From contig NZ_AP027058.1 in assembly GCF_027925025.1 (NCBI RefSeq), positions 1,984,001-2,048,000 of the forward strand: a DNA stretch of 64,000 nt. Direction: 5' to 3'. This DNA is from Limnohabitans sp. MORI2 (GTDB lineage: Bacteria; Pseudomonadota; Gammaproteobacteria; Burkholderiales; Burkholderiaceae_C). A model generated the notes under the pieces. That model was not told the DNA's origin and searched no databases. It saw only the letters and a program-made list of their open reading frames with translations. The position numbers and the translations under genes were made by a program. Shown here one piece after another: positions 1 to 7,995 of the stretch (the first letter of the stretch is position 1; every line of letters begins with the position of its first letter).

Positions 1-947
1 ACAGCACCGCCGCCTACCCCCGCGACTTGGTGGGCTACGGCCGCAATGTGCCCCACGCCCAGTGGCCGGGCCAAGCCCGTATTGCGGTGCAATTTGTACT
101 GAACTACGAAGAAGGCGGCGAGAACGCCACGGTGCACGGCGATGCTGGCAGCGAAATGTTTTTGAGCGAGATGTTCAACCCGCCCAGCTTTCCAGACCGC
201 CACTTGAGCATGGAAGGTATTTACGAATACGGCTCACGCGTGGGCGTGTGGCGCATCCTGCGCGAGTTTGAAAAACGCGGCCTGCCCCTCACCGTGTTTG
301 GCGTGAGCATGGCGCTGGAGCGCCACCCCGAACTCACAGCCGCGTTTGTAGAACTAGGCCACGAAATTGCCTGCCACGGCTACCGTTGGATCAACTACCA
401 AACCATTGACGAAGCCACCGAACGTACGCACATGAAGCAAGGCATCGAGATCATCGAGCGCCTCACCAGCACAACACACGGCAACAGCATTCATGGCGCA
501 GGCTGGTACACCGGCCGTGACAGCCCCAACACCCGCCGCCTCGTGGCCGACCACGGCGGCTTTGAATACGACAGCGACTACTACGGCGAAGACCTGCCCT
601 TTTGGATGAAGGTCAAAAAAAGCAATGGTGATGTCGTGCCCCAACTCGTTGTGCCCTACACACTCGACTGCAACGACATGCGTTTTGCCCTGCCCCAAGG
701 CTTTAGCCAAGCGGACGACTTCTTTGTGTATTTGCGCGACAGCTTTGATGCGCTGTATGCAGAAGGTGACGAAGCCCCAAAGATGATGAGCGTGGGCATG
801 CACTGCCGCTTGCTCGGCAAGCCCGGGCGCATTGTGGCCTTGCAAAAGTTTTTAGACCACATTGCCAAACACGACCGCGTGTGGGTGCCACGTCGCATCG
901 ACATTGCACGCCATTGGAAACAAGCGCATCCCTACAGCGGCAACTAA
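1..947 (+). CDS. puuE: Allantoinase PuuE, polysaccharide-deacetylase type (5' truncated)
   Basis: Metal-dependent allantoinase of the polysaccharide-deacetylase superfamily, which opens the allantoin ring to allantoate in purine breakdown in the cytoplasm. The reading frame is open from base 3 (STAAYPRD, then LVGYGRN), so the true start lies before the window. A TTG at 27 is only the first possible start inside it. The run VGYGRNVPHAQWPGQARIAV is the characteristic PuuE N-terminus, and EIACHGYRW and GMHCRL are NodB-like metal/catalytic segments. The next gene, 16 bases on, is a UraD-allantoate amidohydrolase fusion, so gene order follows the pathway from ureidoimidazoline through allantoin to allantoate. 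Family assignment is firm; only the N-terminal few residues are missing. Confidence 0.9.
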   Translation, partial: STAAYPRDLVGYGRNVPHAQWPGQARIAVQFVLNYEEGGENATVHGDAGSEMFLSEMFNPPSFPDRHLSMEGIYEYGSRVGVWRILREFEKRGLPLTVFGVSMALERHPELTAAFVELGHEIACHGYRWINYQTIDEATERTHMKQGIEIIERLTSTTHGNSIHGAGWYTGRDSPNTRRLVADHGGFEYDSDYYGEDLPFWMKVKKSNGDVVPQLVVPYTLDCNDMRFALPQGFSQADDFFVYLRDSFDALYAEGDEAPKMMSVGMHCRLLGKPGRIVALQKFLDHIAKHDRVWVPRRIDIARHWKQAHPYSGN

Positions 948-963
948 ACAGCAGGACAACCCC

Positions 964-2721
964 ATGAGCCACATCACGCTGAACCAAATCAACACCCTGC
1001 CCCACGCCGAGGCTGCGGCTTTGCTCACTGGCTTGTATGAGCACTCCGATTGGATTGCTGCGCAAGCTTTGGACATGCGCCCCTTCGCATCGGCTGCCGC
1101 GCTCAAACACGCGATGGTCAAGGTGCTCAACGACGCAGGCCGTGAACCCCAAGTCGCCTTGGTGCGTGCCCACCCCGAGTTGGCTGGCAAAGCGATGGTG
1201 AGCAAAAGCCTCACCGCTGAATCGACCAACGAGCAAACCAAAGCGGGCTTGACCAACTGCACCCCCGAAGAGTTTGCGCACATCCAGCAACTCAACGCCA
1301 GTTACAACGACAAGTTCGGCTTTCCGTTCATCTTGGCCGTGCGCGGCCCACGCGGCTCGGGCCTGAACAAACAGCAAATCATCAGCACCTTCGAGCGCCG
1401 TTTGCACAACCACCCCGACTACGAACTGGCCGAATGCTTGCGCAACATCCACCGCATTGTGGAGATTCGCTTGAACGACAAACTCGGCTACGAGCCCGCG
1501 CTGGGCCACGAGGTGTGGGACTGGCACGAATGGCTGGCCCAGTTCAGCGACGCACCCGATGCACTCACCGTCACCTACCTCACTGACGCACACCTGAAAT
1601 GCGCCCGCACGATTGAGTTAGGCATGAAAGCGTGCGGCTTTGATGATGTGCGCATCGACGCCGTGGGCAACGTGGTGGGCGTCTACAAAGCTGCAACGCA
1701 AGGTGCCAAAACTTTGATGACCGGCTCGCACTACGACACGGTGCGCAACGGTGGCAAATACGACGGGCGCTTGGGCATCTTTGTGCCCATGGCCTGCGTG
1801 CGCGAGCTGGCCCGTGCGGGCCAACGTTTGCCCTTCAACCTCGAAGTCGTGGCCTTTGCCGAAGAAGAAGGCCAACGCTACAAAGCCACGTTCTTAGGCT
1901 CTGGTGCTTTGGTGGGCGACTTCAAACAAGAGTGGCTGGACCAACAAGATGCCGATGGCGTCACCATGCGCCAAGCCATGAAGCAAGCCGGCTTGAAGAT
2001 TGAAGACATCCCTCAACTCACTCGCAACGCGGCTGACTACTTAGGCTTTGTGGAGGTCCACATCGAGCAAGGCCCTGTGTTGAACGAACTCGACATCCCG
2101 TTGGGCATCGTCACCTCCATCAACGGCAGCGTGCGCTTTGTCGGCGAAGTGGTAGGCATGGCCAGCCACGCAGGCACAACACCGATGGACCGCCGCCGTG
2201 ATGCAGCGACTGCTGTATCCGAGCTTGCGTTGTACGTTGAAATGCGCGCCGCGCAAGAGCCGAACTTGGTGGGCACCATCGGCATGCTGACTGTGCCCAA
2301 TGGCTCGATCAACGTGGTGCCGGGCCGCTGCCAATTCAGCCTCGACTTGCGCGCCACCACCAATGAGTTGCGCGACAGCCTAATGCACGATGTGTTGGCC
2401 GAACTCAAAGCCATTTGCGAACGCCGTGGCTTGCACTTCACCCTCGAAGAAACCATGCGCGCCAGCGCTGCACCAAGCGACGCCAAGCTGCAAGCTGCGT
2501 GGGAACACGCCGTGCAAAGCTTGGGCGTGCCCGTGTTCCACCTGCCCAGCGGTGCGGGCCACGATGCGATGAAGCTGCACGAAGTCATGCCACAAGCCAT
2601 GTTATTTGTGCGCGGCCAAAACGCAGGCATCAGCCACAACCCGCTTGAGTCGACAACGAGCGACGACATGCAACTGGCCATCGACGCCTTCATGCACTTG
2701 CTGCAAAACACGCACGCTTAA
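964..2721 (+). CDS. Fusion of OHCU decarboxylase (UraD) and allantoate amidohydrolase (AllC-like)
   Basis: A 585-residue protein with two enzymes of the ureide pathway. Residues about 5-170 are the UraD domain (decarboxylates 2-oxo-4-hydroxy-4-carboxy-5-ureidoimidazoline to S-allantoin), with the catalytic HPELA at 70-74 and the NDKFGFPF signature near 116. Residues about 195-585 are an M20/M28-type amidohydrolase of the allantoate amidohydrolase/N-carbamoyl amino acid hydrolase family, with GSHYDTV (H256), D268 and the EEE cluster at 300-302. The start at 964 is preceded by AGGA. A longer in-frame extension to 862 would overlap puuE and is rejected. Domain identities are well supported. Allantoate as the substrate of the second domain is inferred from the fusion and neighbours; other carbamoyl or ureido compounds are possible. 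Confidence 0.88.
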   Translation: MSHITLNQINTLPHAEAAALLTGLYEHSDWIAAQALDMRPFASAAALKHAMVKVLNDAGREPQVALVRAHPELAGKAMVSKSLTAESTNEQTKAGLTNCTPEEFAHIQQLNASYNDKFGFPFILAVRGPRGSGLNKQQIISTFERRLHNHPDYELAECLRNIHRIVEIRLNDKLGYEPALGHEVWDWHEWLAQFSDAPDALTVTYLTDAHLKCARTIELGMKACGFDDVRIDAVGNVVGVYKAATQGAKTLMTGSHYDTVRNGGKYDGRLGIFVPMACVRELARAGQRLPFNLEVVAFAEEEGQRYKATFLGSGALVGDFKQEWLDQQDADGVTMRQAMKQAGLKIEDIPQLTRNAADYLGFVEVHIEQGPVLNELDIPLGIVTSINGSVRFVGEVVGMASHAGTTPMDRRRDAATAVSELALYVEMRAAQEPNLVGTIGMLTVPNGSINVVPGRCQFSLDLRATTNELRDSLMHDVLAELKAICERRGLHFTLEETMRASAAPSDAKLQAAWEHAVQSLGVPVFHLPSGAGHDAMKLHEVMPQAMLFVRGQNAGISHNPLESTTSDDMQLAIDAFMHLLQNTHA

Positions 2722-2757
2722 AGCCTGCGCACCACCCATAACAACCAGAGACACACC

Positions 2758-4008
2758 ATGAGCCAAACCCCATACGCCCAACTCGACGCTTGGATTGACG
2801 CGCACTTTGACGAGCAAGTGAAGTTCTTGCAAGCCTTGGTGCAAGTCCCCACCGACACGCCCCCCGGCAACAACGCCCCCCATGCCGAGCGCACCGCCGA
2901 GTTGCTCCAAGGCTTTGGCTACGAAGCTGAAAAGCATGCCGTGCCGAGCGACGAGGTGAAGGCCTATGGTTTGGAAAGCATCACCAACCTCATCGTGCGT
3001 CGCAAGTTTGCTGAAGGCGGCAAAACCATTGCGCTCAACGCCCATGGCGACGTCGTGCCCCCGGGTGACGGCTGGACCCACAAGCCTTACGGCGCAGAGA
3101 TTGAAAACGGTGCCATGTATGGCCGCGCCACAGCGGTGAGCAAGAGCGACTTCTCCACCTTCACTTTTGCAACGCGCGCATTGGAGTCACTCGGCCTTCC
3201 ATTGAAAGGCTGCGTCGAACTTCACTTCACCTACGACGAAGAATTCGGCGGCGAAAAAGGTCCAGGCTGGTTGCTCTCACACGGCTTGACCAAACCCGAC
3301 TTGATGATTGCAGCAGGCTTCAGTTACCAAGTGGTCACCGCCCATAACGGCTGCTTGCAAATGGAAGTCACCGTGCAAGGCGAAATGGCGCATGCCGCCA
3401 TTCCCGACAGCGGCACCGATGCGCTGCAAGGCGTGGTGCATATCCTGAATGCGCTGCACGCGCTCAATGAGGACTACAAAAAAGTTACCTCCAAGATTGA
3501 AGGCATCACCCACCCTTATCTGAACGTGGGGCAAATCAGCGGGGGAACCAACACCAACGTGGTGCCAGGCAAAGTCGTGTTCAAACTCGACCGCCGCATG
3601 ATTCCCGAAGAGAACCCTGCCGAGGTGGAAGCGTCAATTCGCCAAACCATTGAGCAAGCCGCTGCCTCCTTCAACCCACCGCGTGGCGGCAAGCAACTCA
3701 AGGTCGACATCAAACGGCTCTTACTCGCCAAAGCCATGGTGCCGCTCGCTGGCAACAAGCCTTTGGTGGACGCCATTCAAAAACATGGCGGCGAGTTGTT
3801 TGCCGAACCCATCCCCGCTGTGGGCACACCGCTCTACACAGATGTGCGTTTGTATGTGGCGCAGGGCATCCCCGGCGTCATCTACGGCGCAGGCCCACGC
3901 ACGGTCTTGGAGAGCCACGCCAAGCGCAACGATGAGCGTGTGATGTTGGAAGATGTGCGTCGGGCGACCAAGGTGGTGGCGCGCACTCTCTTGGATTTGT
4001 TGAGCTAA
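2758..4008 (+). CDS. M20 family metallopeptidase / ArgE-DapE-like deacylase
   Basis: A 416-residue zinc hydrolase of the M20 family (ArgE/DapE/carboxypeptidase G2 relatives). Visible metal and catalytic positions are H96 and D98 in NAHGDVV, D131 in SKSDFS, and the E161-E162 pair in YDEEFGG. A dimerisation domain lies between, with a second histidine motif near ESHAKRN at the end. It follows the UraD-AllC fusion by 36 bases on the same strand and has its own AGAGACACACC leader, so it probably belongs to the same transcript. Context suggests a ureide or carbamoylated intermediate as substrate (for example ureidoglycolate-type chemistry), but sequence alone does not fix it. The M20 fold is certain; the substrate is not. 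Confidence 0.8.
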   Translation: MSQTPYAQLDAWIDAHFDEQVKFLQALVQVPTDTPPGNNAPHAERTAELLQGFGYEAEKHAVPSDEVKAYGLESITNLIVRRKFAEGGKTIALNAHGDVVPPGDGWTHKPYGAEIENGAMYGRATAVSKSDFSTFTFATRALESLGLPLKGCVELHFTYDEEFGGEKGPGWLLSHGLTKPDLMIAAGFSYQVVTAHNGCLQMEVTVQGEMAHAAIPDSGTDALQGVVHILNALHALNEDYKKVTSKIEGITHPYLNVGQISGGTNTNVVPGKVVFKLDRRMIPEENPAEVEASIRQTIEQAAASFNPPRGGKQLKVDIKRLLLAKAMVPLAGNKPLVDAIQKHGGELFAEPIPAVGTPLYTDVRLYVAQGIPGVIYGAGPRTVLESHAKRNDERVMLEDVRRATKVVARTLLDLLS

Positions 4009-4040
4009 ATCTAACTCGTGGGGGCTCTCTCCGGATAGGG

Positions 4041-4220
4041 TTGAGCCACTTGGGTACGGCGGCCGCCTCATGCTGGAGTACCAGAAATCGTTGGCCGCCG
4101 TACCCAAGCGGCTCAACTGTTTCATCTGAAAAACTGCTCGCCGCAGTCTGTAGGTGGAGGCAGTGGGCAGGTGACGATTTCTGGTACTCCAGCATGAGGA
4201 ACCTGCCCACTGCGTCCACC
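4041..4220. repeat. Two adjacent long hairpins with mutually complementary 26-nt loops
   Basis: Hairpin 1 has 24-nt arms at 4041-4064 and 4093-4116 with one mismatch (4048/4109) and a 28-nt loop. Hairpin 2 has 20-nt arms at 4153-4172 and 4201-4220 with one mismatch (4159/4214) and a 28-nt loop. Bases 4066-4091 of loop 1 are the exact reverse complement of 4174-4199 of loop 2, while the two stems are different sequences. The unit can therefore fold either as two hairpins with kissing loops or as one long stem. It fills most of the 318-base gene-free stretch 4009-4326. I saw no other copy in this window. It has no U-run, so it is not a standard terminator. It could be a REP/MITE-like element or a structured RNA. 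Confidence 0.85.
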
Positions 4221-4284
4221 TTCAGCGAGCTCAGCAAAACAAAAGCAGAAATAGGGTTTCTCCTTAAAACAACCCAAGGCAATT

Positions 4285-4306
4285 TTGTATACAGTTTTGT
4301 ATGCGA
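4285..4306. promoter_or_regulatory. Tandem GTATAC-type operator sites before the purine permease
   Basis: TTGTATACAG (4285-4294) is 9/10 of a perfect palindrome, and TTGTATGCGA (4297-4306) is a degenerate second copy one helical turn away. Both lie just upstream of the permease ribosome-binding site (AAGGAGAACC, 4317-4326). The same TTGTATACAA core occurs perfectly at 6821. GntR/FadR-type regulators are known to bind TTGTATACAA-like palindromes. Assignment to that family is inference, and no such regulator gene is in the window. Confidence 0.5.
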
Positions 4307-4326
4307 AAAATCCTCAAGGAGAACCG

Positions 4327-5814
4327 ATGACCCAATCCACTCACCCCGTCGACGAACACTTGCCCACCGGCAAGCTCGCCGCTCTCGGTCTGCAACACGT
4401 GCTCGTCATGTATGCAGGCGCTGTGGCTGTGCCACTCATCGTTGGCCGTGCTTTGAAGCTCAGCCCCGAACAAGTGGCCATGCTTATCTCTGCTGACTTG
4501 TTTGTGTGTGGCTTGGTCACGCTCATTCAGTCGTGGGGCGCTACACAATGGTTTGGTATTCGCTTGCCCGTGATGATGGGCGTGACCTTCGCCGCTGTTG
4601 CGCCGATGGTGGCCATGGCTAACGCCAACCCCGGCGACGCAGGTGCACAACTCATCTTCGGTGCCATCATGGGCGCAGGTGCCATCTCGATATTGATTGC
4701 ACCGCTGGTCAGTCGCATGTTGCGCTTCTTCCCACCCGTGGTGACCGGCACCATCATTGCCGTCATCGGCATCAGTTTGATGCGCATTGGCATCAACTGG
4801 ATTTTTGGCAACCCCTTCGGCCCCACTGCACCCTCCATCGTCAACCCAGAACACGCCAAGTGGCTGGCTGACGCTGCTGCGGCTGCATCAGCCCCCGGCT
4901 CCACCTTGCCTGCAGTGCCTAAAGATTTGGCCCTGATGGCCAAGATGCCCAACCCCAAATACGCTGACCTCACTGGCGTGGGCATTGCCGCATTGGTGCT
5001 GGGCTCCATTTTGTTGATTGCCAAATACGCCAAAGGCTTCATCGCCAACATTTCGGTGCTCTTGGGCATCATCATTGGTGGCATCGTGGCCACCAGCATG
5101 GGCTTGATGAACTTTGACAAAGTGGGCAAGGCCGACTGGTTTGGCATCGTCACACCGTTCCAATTTGGTATGCCTGTGTTTGACCCCGTGCTCATCCTCA
5201 CCATGACTTTGGTGATGATCGTGGTGATGATCGAATCCACCGGCATGTTTTTGGCGTTGGGCGAAATGACTGACCGTCATGTCGACCGCCCTGCACTCAC
5301 CCGTGGTCTGCGCACCGACGGCTTGGGCACGCTGATTGGCGGCATCTTCAACACCTTCCCCTACACCAGCTTCTCGCAAAACGTGGGCCTCGTTGCCGTC
5401 ACGGGCGTGAAGAGCCGCTTTGTGTGTGTGGCTGGCGGCATCATCCTCATCATCTTGGGCGTGATTCCTAAGATGGCAGCTTTGGTTGAGTCGCTCCCCA
5501 CCGTCGTCTTGGGCGGCGCTGGCTTGGTGATGTTTGGCATGGTGGCGGCCACCGGCATTCGCATCTTGGGTGGTGTGGACTTCAAGAACAACCGCTACAA
5601 CAGCTTGGTTGTCGCCATCTCCATCGGCATCGGCATGATTCCGCTGATTGCGCCTAACTTCAAGCAATGGATGCCCCACAACCTGCACCCACTGATTGAG
5701 TCTGGCATCTTGTTGGCTTCGTTGTCTGCTGTGTTGTTGAACTTGTTCTTCAACGGCGCGTCAGAAGACGAATCCGCAGCAGTAGCCGCAGCCCGTCAAG
5801 CAGATAGCCACTGA
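4327..5814 (+). CDS. NCS2 family nucleobase:cation symporter (xanthine/urate type)
   Basis: A 495-residue inner-membrane purine permease of the nucleobase:cation symporter-2 family. Hydrophobic helices run through the whole protein. The family signature near residues 355-385 (SQNVGLVAVTGVKSRFV, then GGIILIILG) and the QSWG and VMMGVTFA segments of the N-terminal half are clear. Start 4327 follows AAGGAGAACC; an upstream in-frame ATG at 4285 has no such site and would sit inside the operator. The position behind ureide-degrading genes makes urate, xanthine or a related purine the likely substrate. It is separated from the previous gene by the paired-hairpin region, so it probably has its own promoter, and it ends in a strong terminator. 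Confidence 0.9.
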   Translation: MTQSTHPVDEHLPTGKLAALGLQHVLVMYAGAVAVPLIVGRALKLSPEQVAMLISADLFVCGLVTLIQSWGATQWFGIRLPVMMGVTFAAVAPMVAMANANPGDAGAQLIFGAIMGAGAISILIAPLVSRMLRFFPPVVTGTIIAVIGISLMRIGINWIFGNPFGPTAPSIVNPEHAKWLADAAAAASAPGSTLPAVPKDLALMAKMPNPKYADLTGVGIAALVLGSILLIAKYAKGFIANISVLLGIIIGGIVATSMGLMNFDKVGKADWFGIVTPFQFGMPVFDPVLILTMTLVMIVVMIESTGMFLALGEMTDRHVDRPALTRGLRTDGLGTLIGGIFNTFPYTSFSQNVGLVAVTGVKSRFVCVAGGIILIILGVIPKMAALVESLPTVVLGGAGLVMFGMVAATGIRILGGVDFKNNRYNSLVVAISIGIGMIPLIAPNFKQWMPHNLHPLIESGILLASLSAVLLNLFFNGASEDESAAVAAARQADSH

Positions 5815-5834
5815 TCGGCGCTCACGCTCTGTTG

Positions 5835-5865
5835 AAAAGCCCGTCAAAATGACGGGCTTTTTCTT
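5835..5865 (+). terminator. Intrinsic terminator after the purine permease
   Basis: Inverted repeat AAAGCCCGTC / GACGGGCTTT around an AAAAT loop, followed by TTTTTC. It lies 20 bases after the permease stop codon. Confidence 0.9.
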
Positions 5866-6009
5866 TGAGGACTGCACAGCGCATACAGCGTCAGGTGTCG
5901 CATAAGCAGTAATACCAACGCCTCGGCTCTACTCGGCCGTTACACTCGTATCTCAATAAGCGGCCACCTCGGCACACCAAAACTAGACACCTCTTGGAGC
6001 ACATCAAAC

Positions 6010-6699
6010 ATGGAAATTCTGCAAAGCACTGACTTCTGGTTGGGCTTGATGCTGATCATTTGGATCAACATCATCTTGTCAGGCGACAACGCTGTGGTCA
6101 TCGCATTGGCCGCGCGCAGCTTGCCTCCCGAGCAACAAAAGAAAGCCATCTTCTTTGGTTCTGGCGCAGCGGTGGTGTTGCGTATTGGCTTGACCGTGGT
6201 TGCGGCCAAGTTGATGACTTTGGAATACCTGCAAATTATTGGCGGTTTGTTGCTGCTGTGGATTGGCGCGCAATTGTTGGAAGCCGAAGAAGAAAGCGAT
6301 GAAGAAGCCAGCGAGCACAGCAACTTGTTTGCCGCCATTCGCACCATCTTGATCGCTGACTTGGTCATGAGCTTGGACAACGTGATTGCCGTGGCTGCTG
6401 CAGCCAAGGGCGACGAAGTGTTGCTCATCATCGGCTTGGCTATCAGCATTCCGTTGGTCATCTTTGGTAGCACCTTGATGATCAAACTCATGGAGCGCTT
6501 CCCCATCATCATCACCCTAGGTGCCTGTTTGATCGGCTGGGTGGGCGGCGAAACCGTGGCCAACGATGTGGTCCTTAAAGAATTTGGCCAAGCCAATACA
6601 TGGTTCCACATGGCATGTGCTGCCGCAGGTGCTGTGATCGTGTTGGGCTGGGGCAAATTCAAGTCTGCACAACATCACAAGGCTGTAGAAGCTGAATAA
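6010..6699 (+). CDS. TerC family integral membrane protein
   Basis: A 229-residue inner-membrane protein of the TerC/YjbE group, with about seven hydrophobic helices. The hallmark acidic segments are present: ILSGDNAVVIALAAR near residues 20-34 and ADLVMSLDNVIAVAAA near 116-131. An acidic loop (EAEEESDEEASEHS) joins helices 3 and 4. Relatives are linked to manganese export or metal loading of secreted proteins and to tellurite resistance; which role applies here cannot be told. I looked for a yybP-ykoY manganese riboswitch in the 195-base leader and did not find its conserved elements. Monocistronic, with terminators on both sides. Confidence 0.88.
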   Translation: MEILQSTDFWLGLMLIIWINIILSGDNAVVIALAARSLPPEQQKKAIFFGSGAAVVLRIGLTVVAAKLMTLEYLQIIGGLLLLWIGAQLLEAEEESDEEASEHSNLFAAIRTILIADLVMSLDNVIAVAAAAKGDEVLLIIGLAISIPLVIFGSTLMIKLMERFPIIITLGACLIGWVGGETVANDVVLKEFGQANTWFHMACAAAGAVIVLGWGKFKSAQHHKAVEAE

Positions 6700-6727
6700 G
6701 CCAATCTGCTTTTTCACTACGACCCAA

Positions 6728-6754
6728 GAGCCAGCCTTCGTGCTGGCTTTTTTC
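6728..6754 (+). terminator. Intrinsic terminator after the TerC-family gene
   Basis: GAGCCAGC / GCTGGCTT stem with a CTTCGT loop followed by a run of T. Confidence 0.9.
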
Positions 6755-6820
6755 ATACCCGCATGAGCGACGAGGAGCGCACCGCAAAAGTGCAGCTCCC
6801 TGTGTTGGTGCATCGTCAGC

Positions 6821-6912
6821 TTGTATACAAACCAAAGTCGCGCACAATTTGCGCTCAACACCACGCAATCGGGCGCACACAGCAGGCACCTTTATTGCAA
6901 GGTCGTATACAT
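6821..6912. promoter_or_regulatory. GTATAC operator pair before the ABC importer
   Basis: A perfect 10-base palindrome TTGTATACAA lies at 6821-6830. A second site sharing the GTATAC core (TCGTATACAT) lies at 6903-6912, 82 bases downstream, just before the importer gene. They match the sites before the purine permease at 4285. Shared control by one GntR-like repressor is inference from this identity. Confidence 0.5.
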
Positions 6913-6945
6913 CGATCCTTTCTCATTTTGTTTTCAGAGGCCCTC

Positions 6946-7980
6946 ATGATCAAACGTACCTTCATCAAAACCACCCTCGGCTTGGCACTGGCTGCCAGTT
7001 TTGCAGGCGTTTCAGCGCAAACCACACCTTTGAAATTCCAACTGGACTGGCGCTTTGAAGGCCCTTCCGCCTTCTTCTTGGTGCCCGCCGCCAAAGGTTA
7101 TTTCAAAGATGCGAAGTTGGATGTAACCGTGGACGCTGGCAACGGCTCTGGCGGCGCGGTCAACCGCGTGGCTTCTGGCGCTTATGACGTGGGCTTTGCA
7201 GACTTGGCTGCCTTGATGGAATTCCACGCCAACAACCCAGACGCACCCAACAAACCTGTGGCCGTGATGATGGTCTACAACAACACGCCCGCTTCGGTGA
7301 TGGCCTTGAAAAAATCAGGCATCAAAACCCCAGCTGATTTGGCAGGTAAAAAACTGGGTGCTCCCGTTTTTGATGCAGGCCGTCGTGGCTTCCCCATCTT
7401 CGCCAAAGAAAACAAAGTGGGCACCGTCAACTGGGTGTCCATGGACCCACCCCTGCGTGAAACCATGTTGGTTCGCGGCGATGTGGACGCCATCACTGGC
7501 TTCACTTTCACATCGTTGCTCAACATCGAAGCACGCGGCGTGAAAGCTGAAGATGTGGTGATCATGCAATACCCAGACTTTGGCGTGAAGTTGTATGGCA
7601 ATGCCATCATCGCTTCCCCCAAGCTGATCAAAGAGAACCCCGCCGCCCTCAAAGCTTTCTTGGCCGCCTTCGCCAAGGGCGCCAAAGACGTGATCGCTGA
7701 TCCCGCCAAAGCCATTGAAACCGTCAAGGCACGCGATGGCATCATCAATACCGAACTCGAAACACGCCGCTTGAAGTTGGCAATTGACACCGTCATCAAC
7801 AGCCCTGACGCACGCGCTGAAGGTTTTGGTCAAGTCAAAGGCCCTCGCCTGAGCTTGATGGCCTCTCAAGTGTCTGATGTGTTCAACACCAAAACCCGCG
7901 TGAAGGCAGAAGACATTTGGAACGGTTCGTTCTTGCCCACGGCCAAAGAACTCGACGTGTTGCCCAAAGGCAAAAAGTAA
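6946..7980 (+). CDS. ABC transporter substrate-binding protein, NMT1/NitT-TauT type
   Basis: A 344-residue periplasmic binding protein with a Sec signal peptide (MIKRTF, then a hydrophobic stretch, cleavage likely after AGVSA at 24). The mature part opens LKFQLDWRFEGPSAFFLVPA and continues with the SGGAVNRVASGAYDVGFADL segment typical of the NMT1/THI5-like fold. Such proteins bind sulfonates, nitrate, hydroxymethylpyrimidine or aromatic ligands. The start at 6946 follows CAGAGG; a longer in-frame extension from 6763 runs through the previous terminator region and is rejected. The ATPase and permease follow directly. Since the upstream sites match those of the purine permease, a purine- or pyrimidine-derived ligand is a reasonable guess but unproven. 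Confidence 0.85.
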   Translation: MIKRTFIKTTLGLALAASFAGVSAQTTPLKFQLDWRFEGPSAFFLVPAAKGYFKDAKLDVTVDAGNGSGGAVNRVASGAYDVGFADLAALMEFHANNPDAPNKPVAVMMVYNNTPASVMALKKSGIKTPADLAGKKLGAPVFDAGRRGFPIFAKENKVGTVNWVSMDPPLRETMLVRGDVDAITGFTFTSLLNIEARGVKAEDVVIMQYPDFGVKLYGNAIIASPKLIKENPAALKAFLAAFAKGAKDVIADPAKAIETVKARDGIINTELETRRLKLAIDTVINSPDARAEGFGQVKGPRLSLMASQVSDVFNTKTRVKAEDIWNGSFLPTAKELDVLPKGKK

Positions 7981-7995
7981 TTTAGGCACTGTTGC

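Noticed and set aside
703..1593. 296-codon minus-strand frame opposite puuE and the UraD fusion
   Set aside because: Antisense to two firmly identified enzymes with no supporting motif or leader.
4041..4496. 151-codon plus-strand frame through the twin hairpins into the permease
   Set aside because: Its sequence is produced by the palindromes and then overlaps the permease in another frame; no start context or family match.
4264..4854. 196-codon His-rich minus-strand frame opposite the purine permease
   Set aside because: Complement of a hydrophobic membrane-protein gene; the His/Asp/Gln bias is the expected mirror of Val/Met/Leu codons.
5866..6009. Possible yybP-ykoY manganese riboswitch before the TerC-family gene
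   Set aside because: TerC genes often have one, but the conserved paired elements are not visible in this leader.
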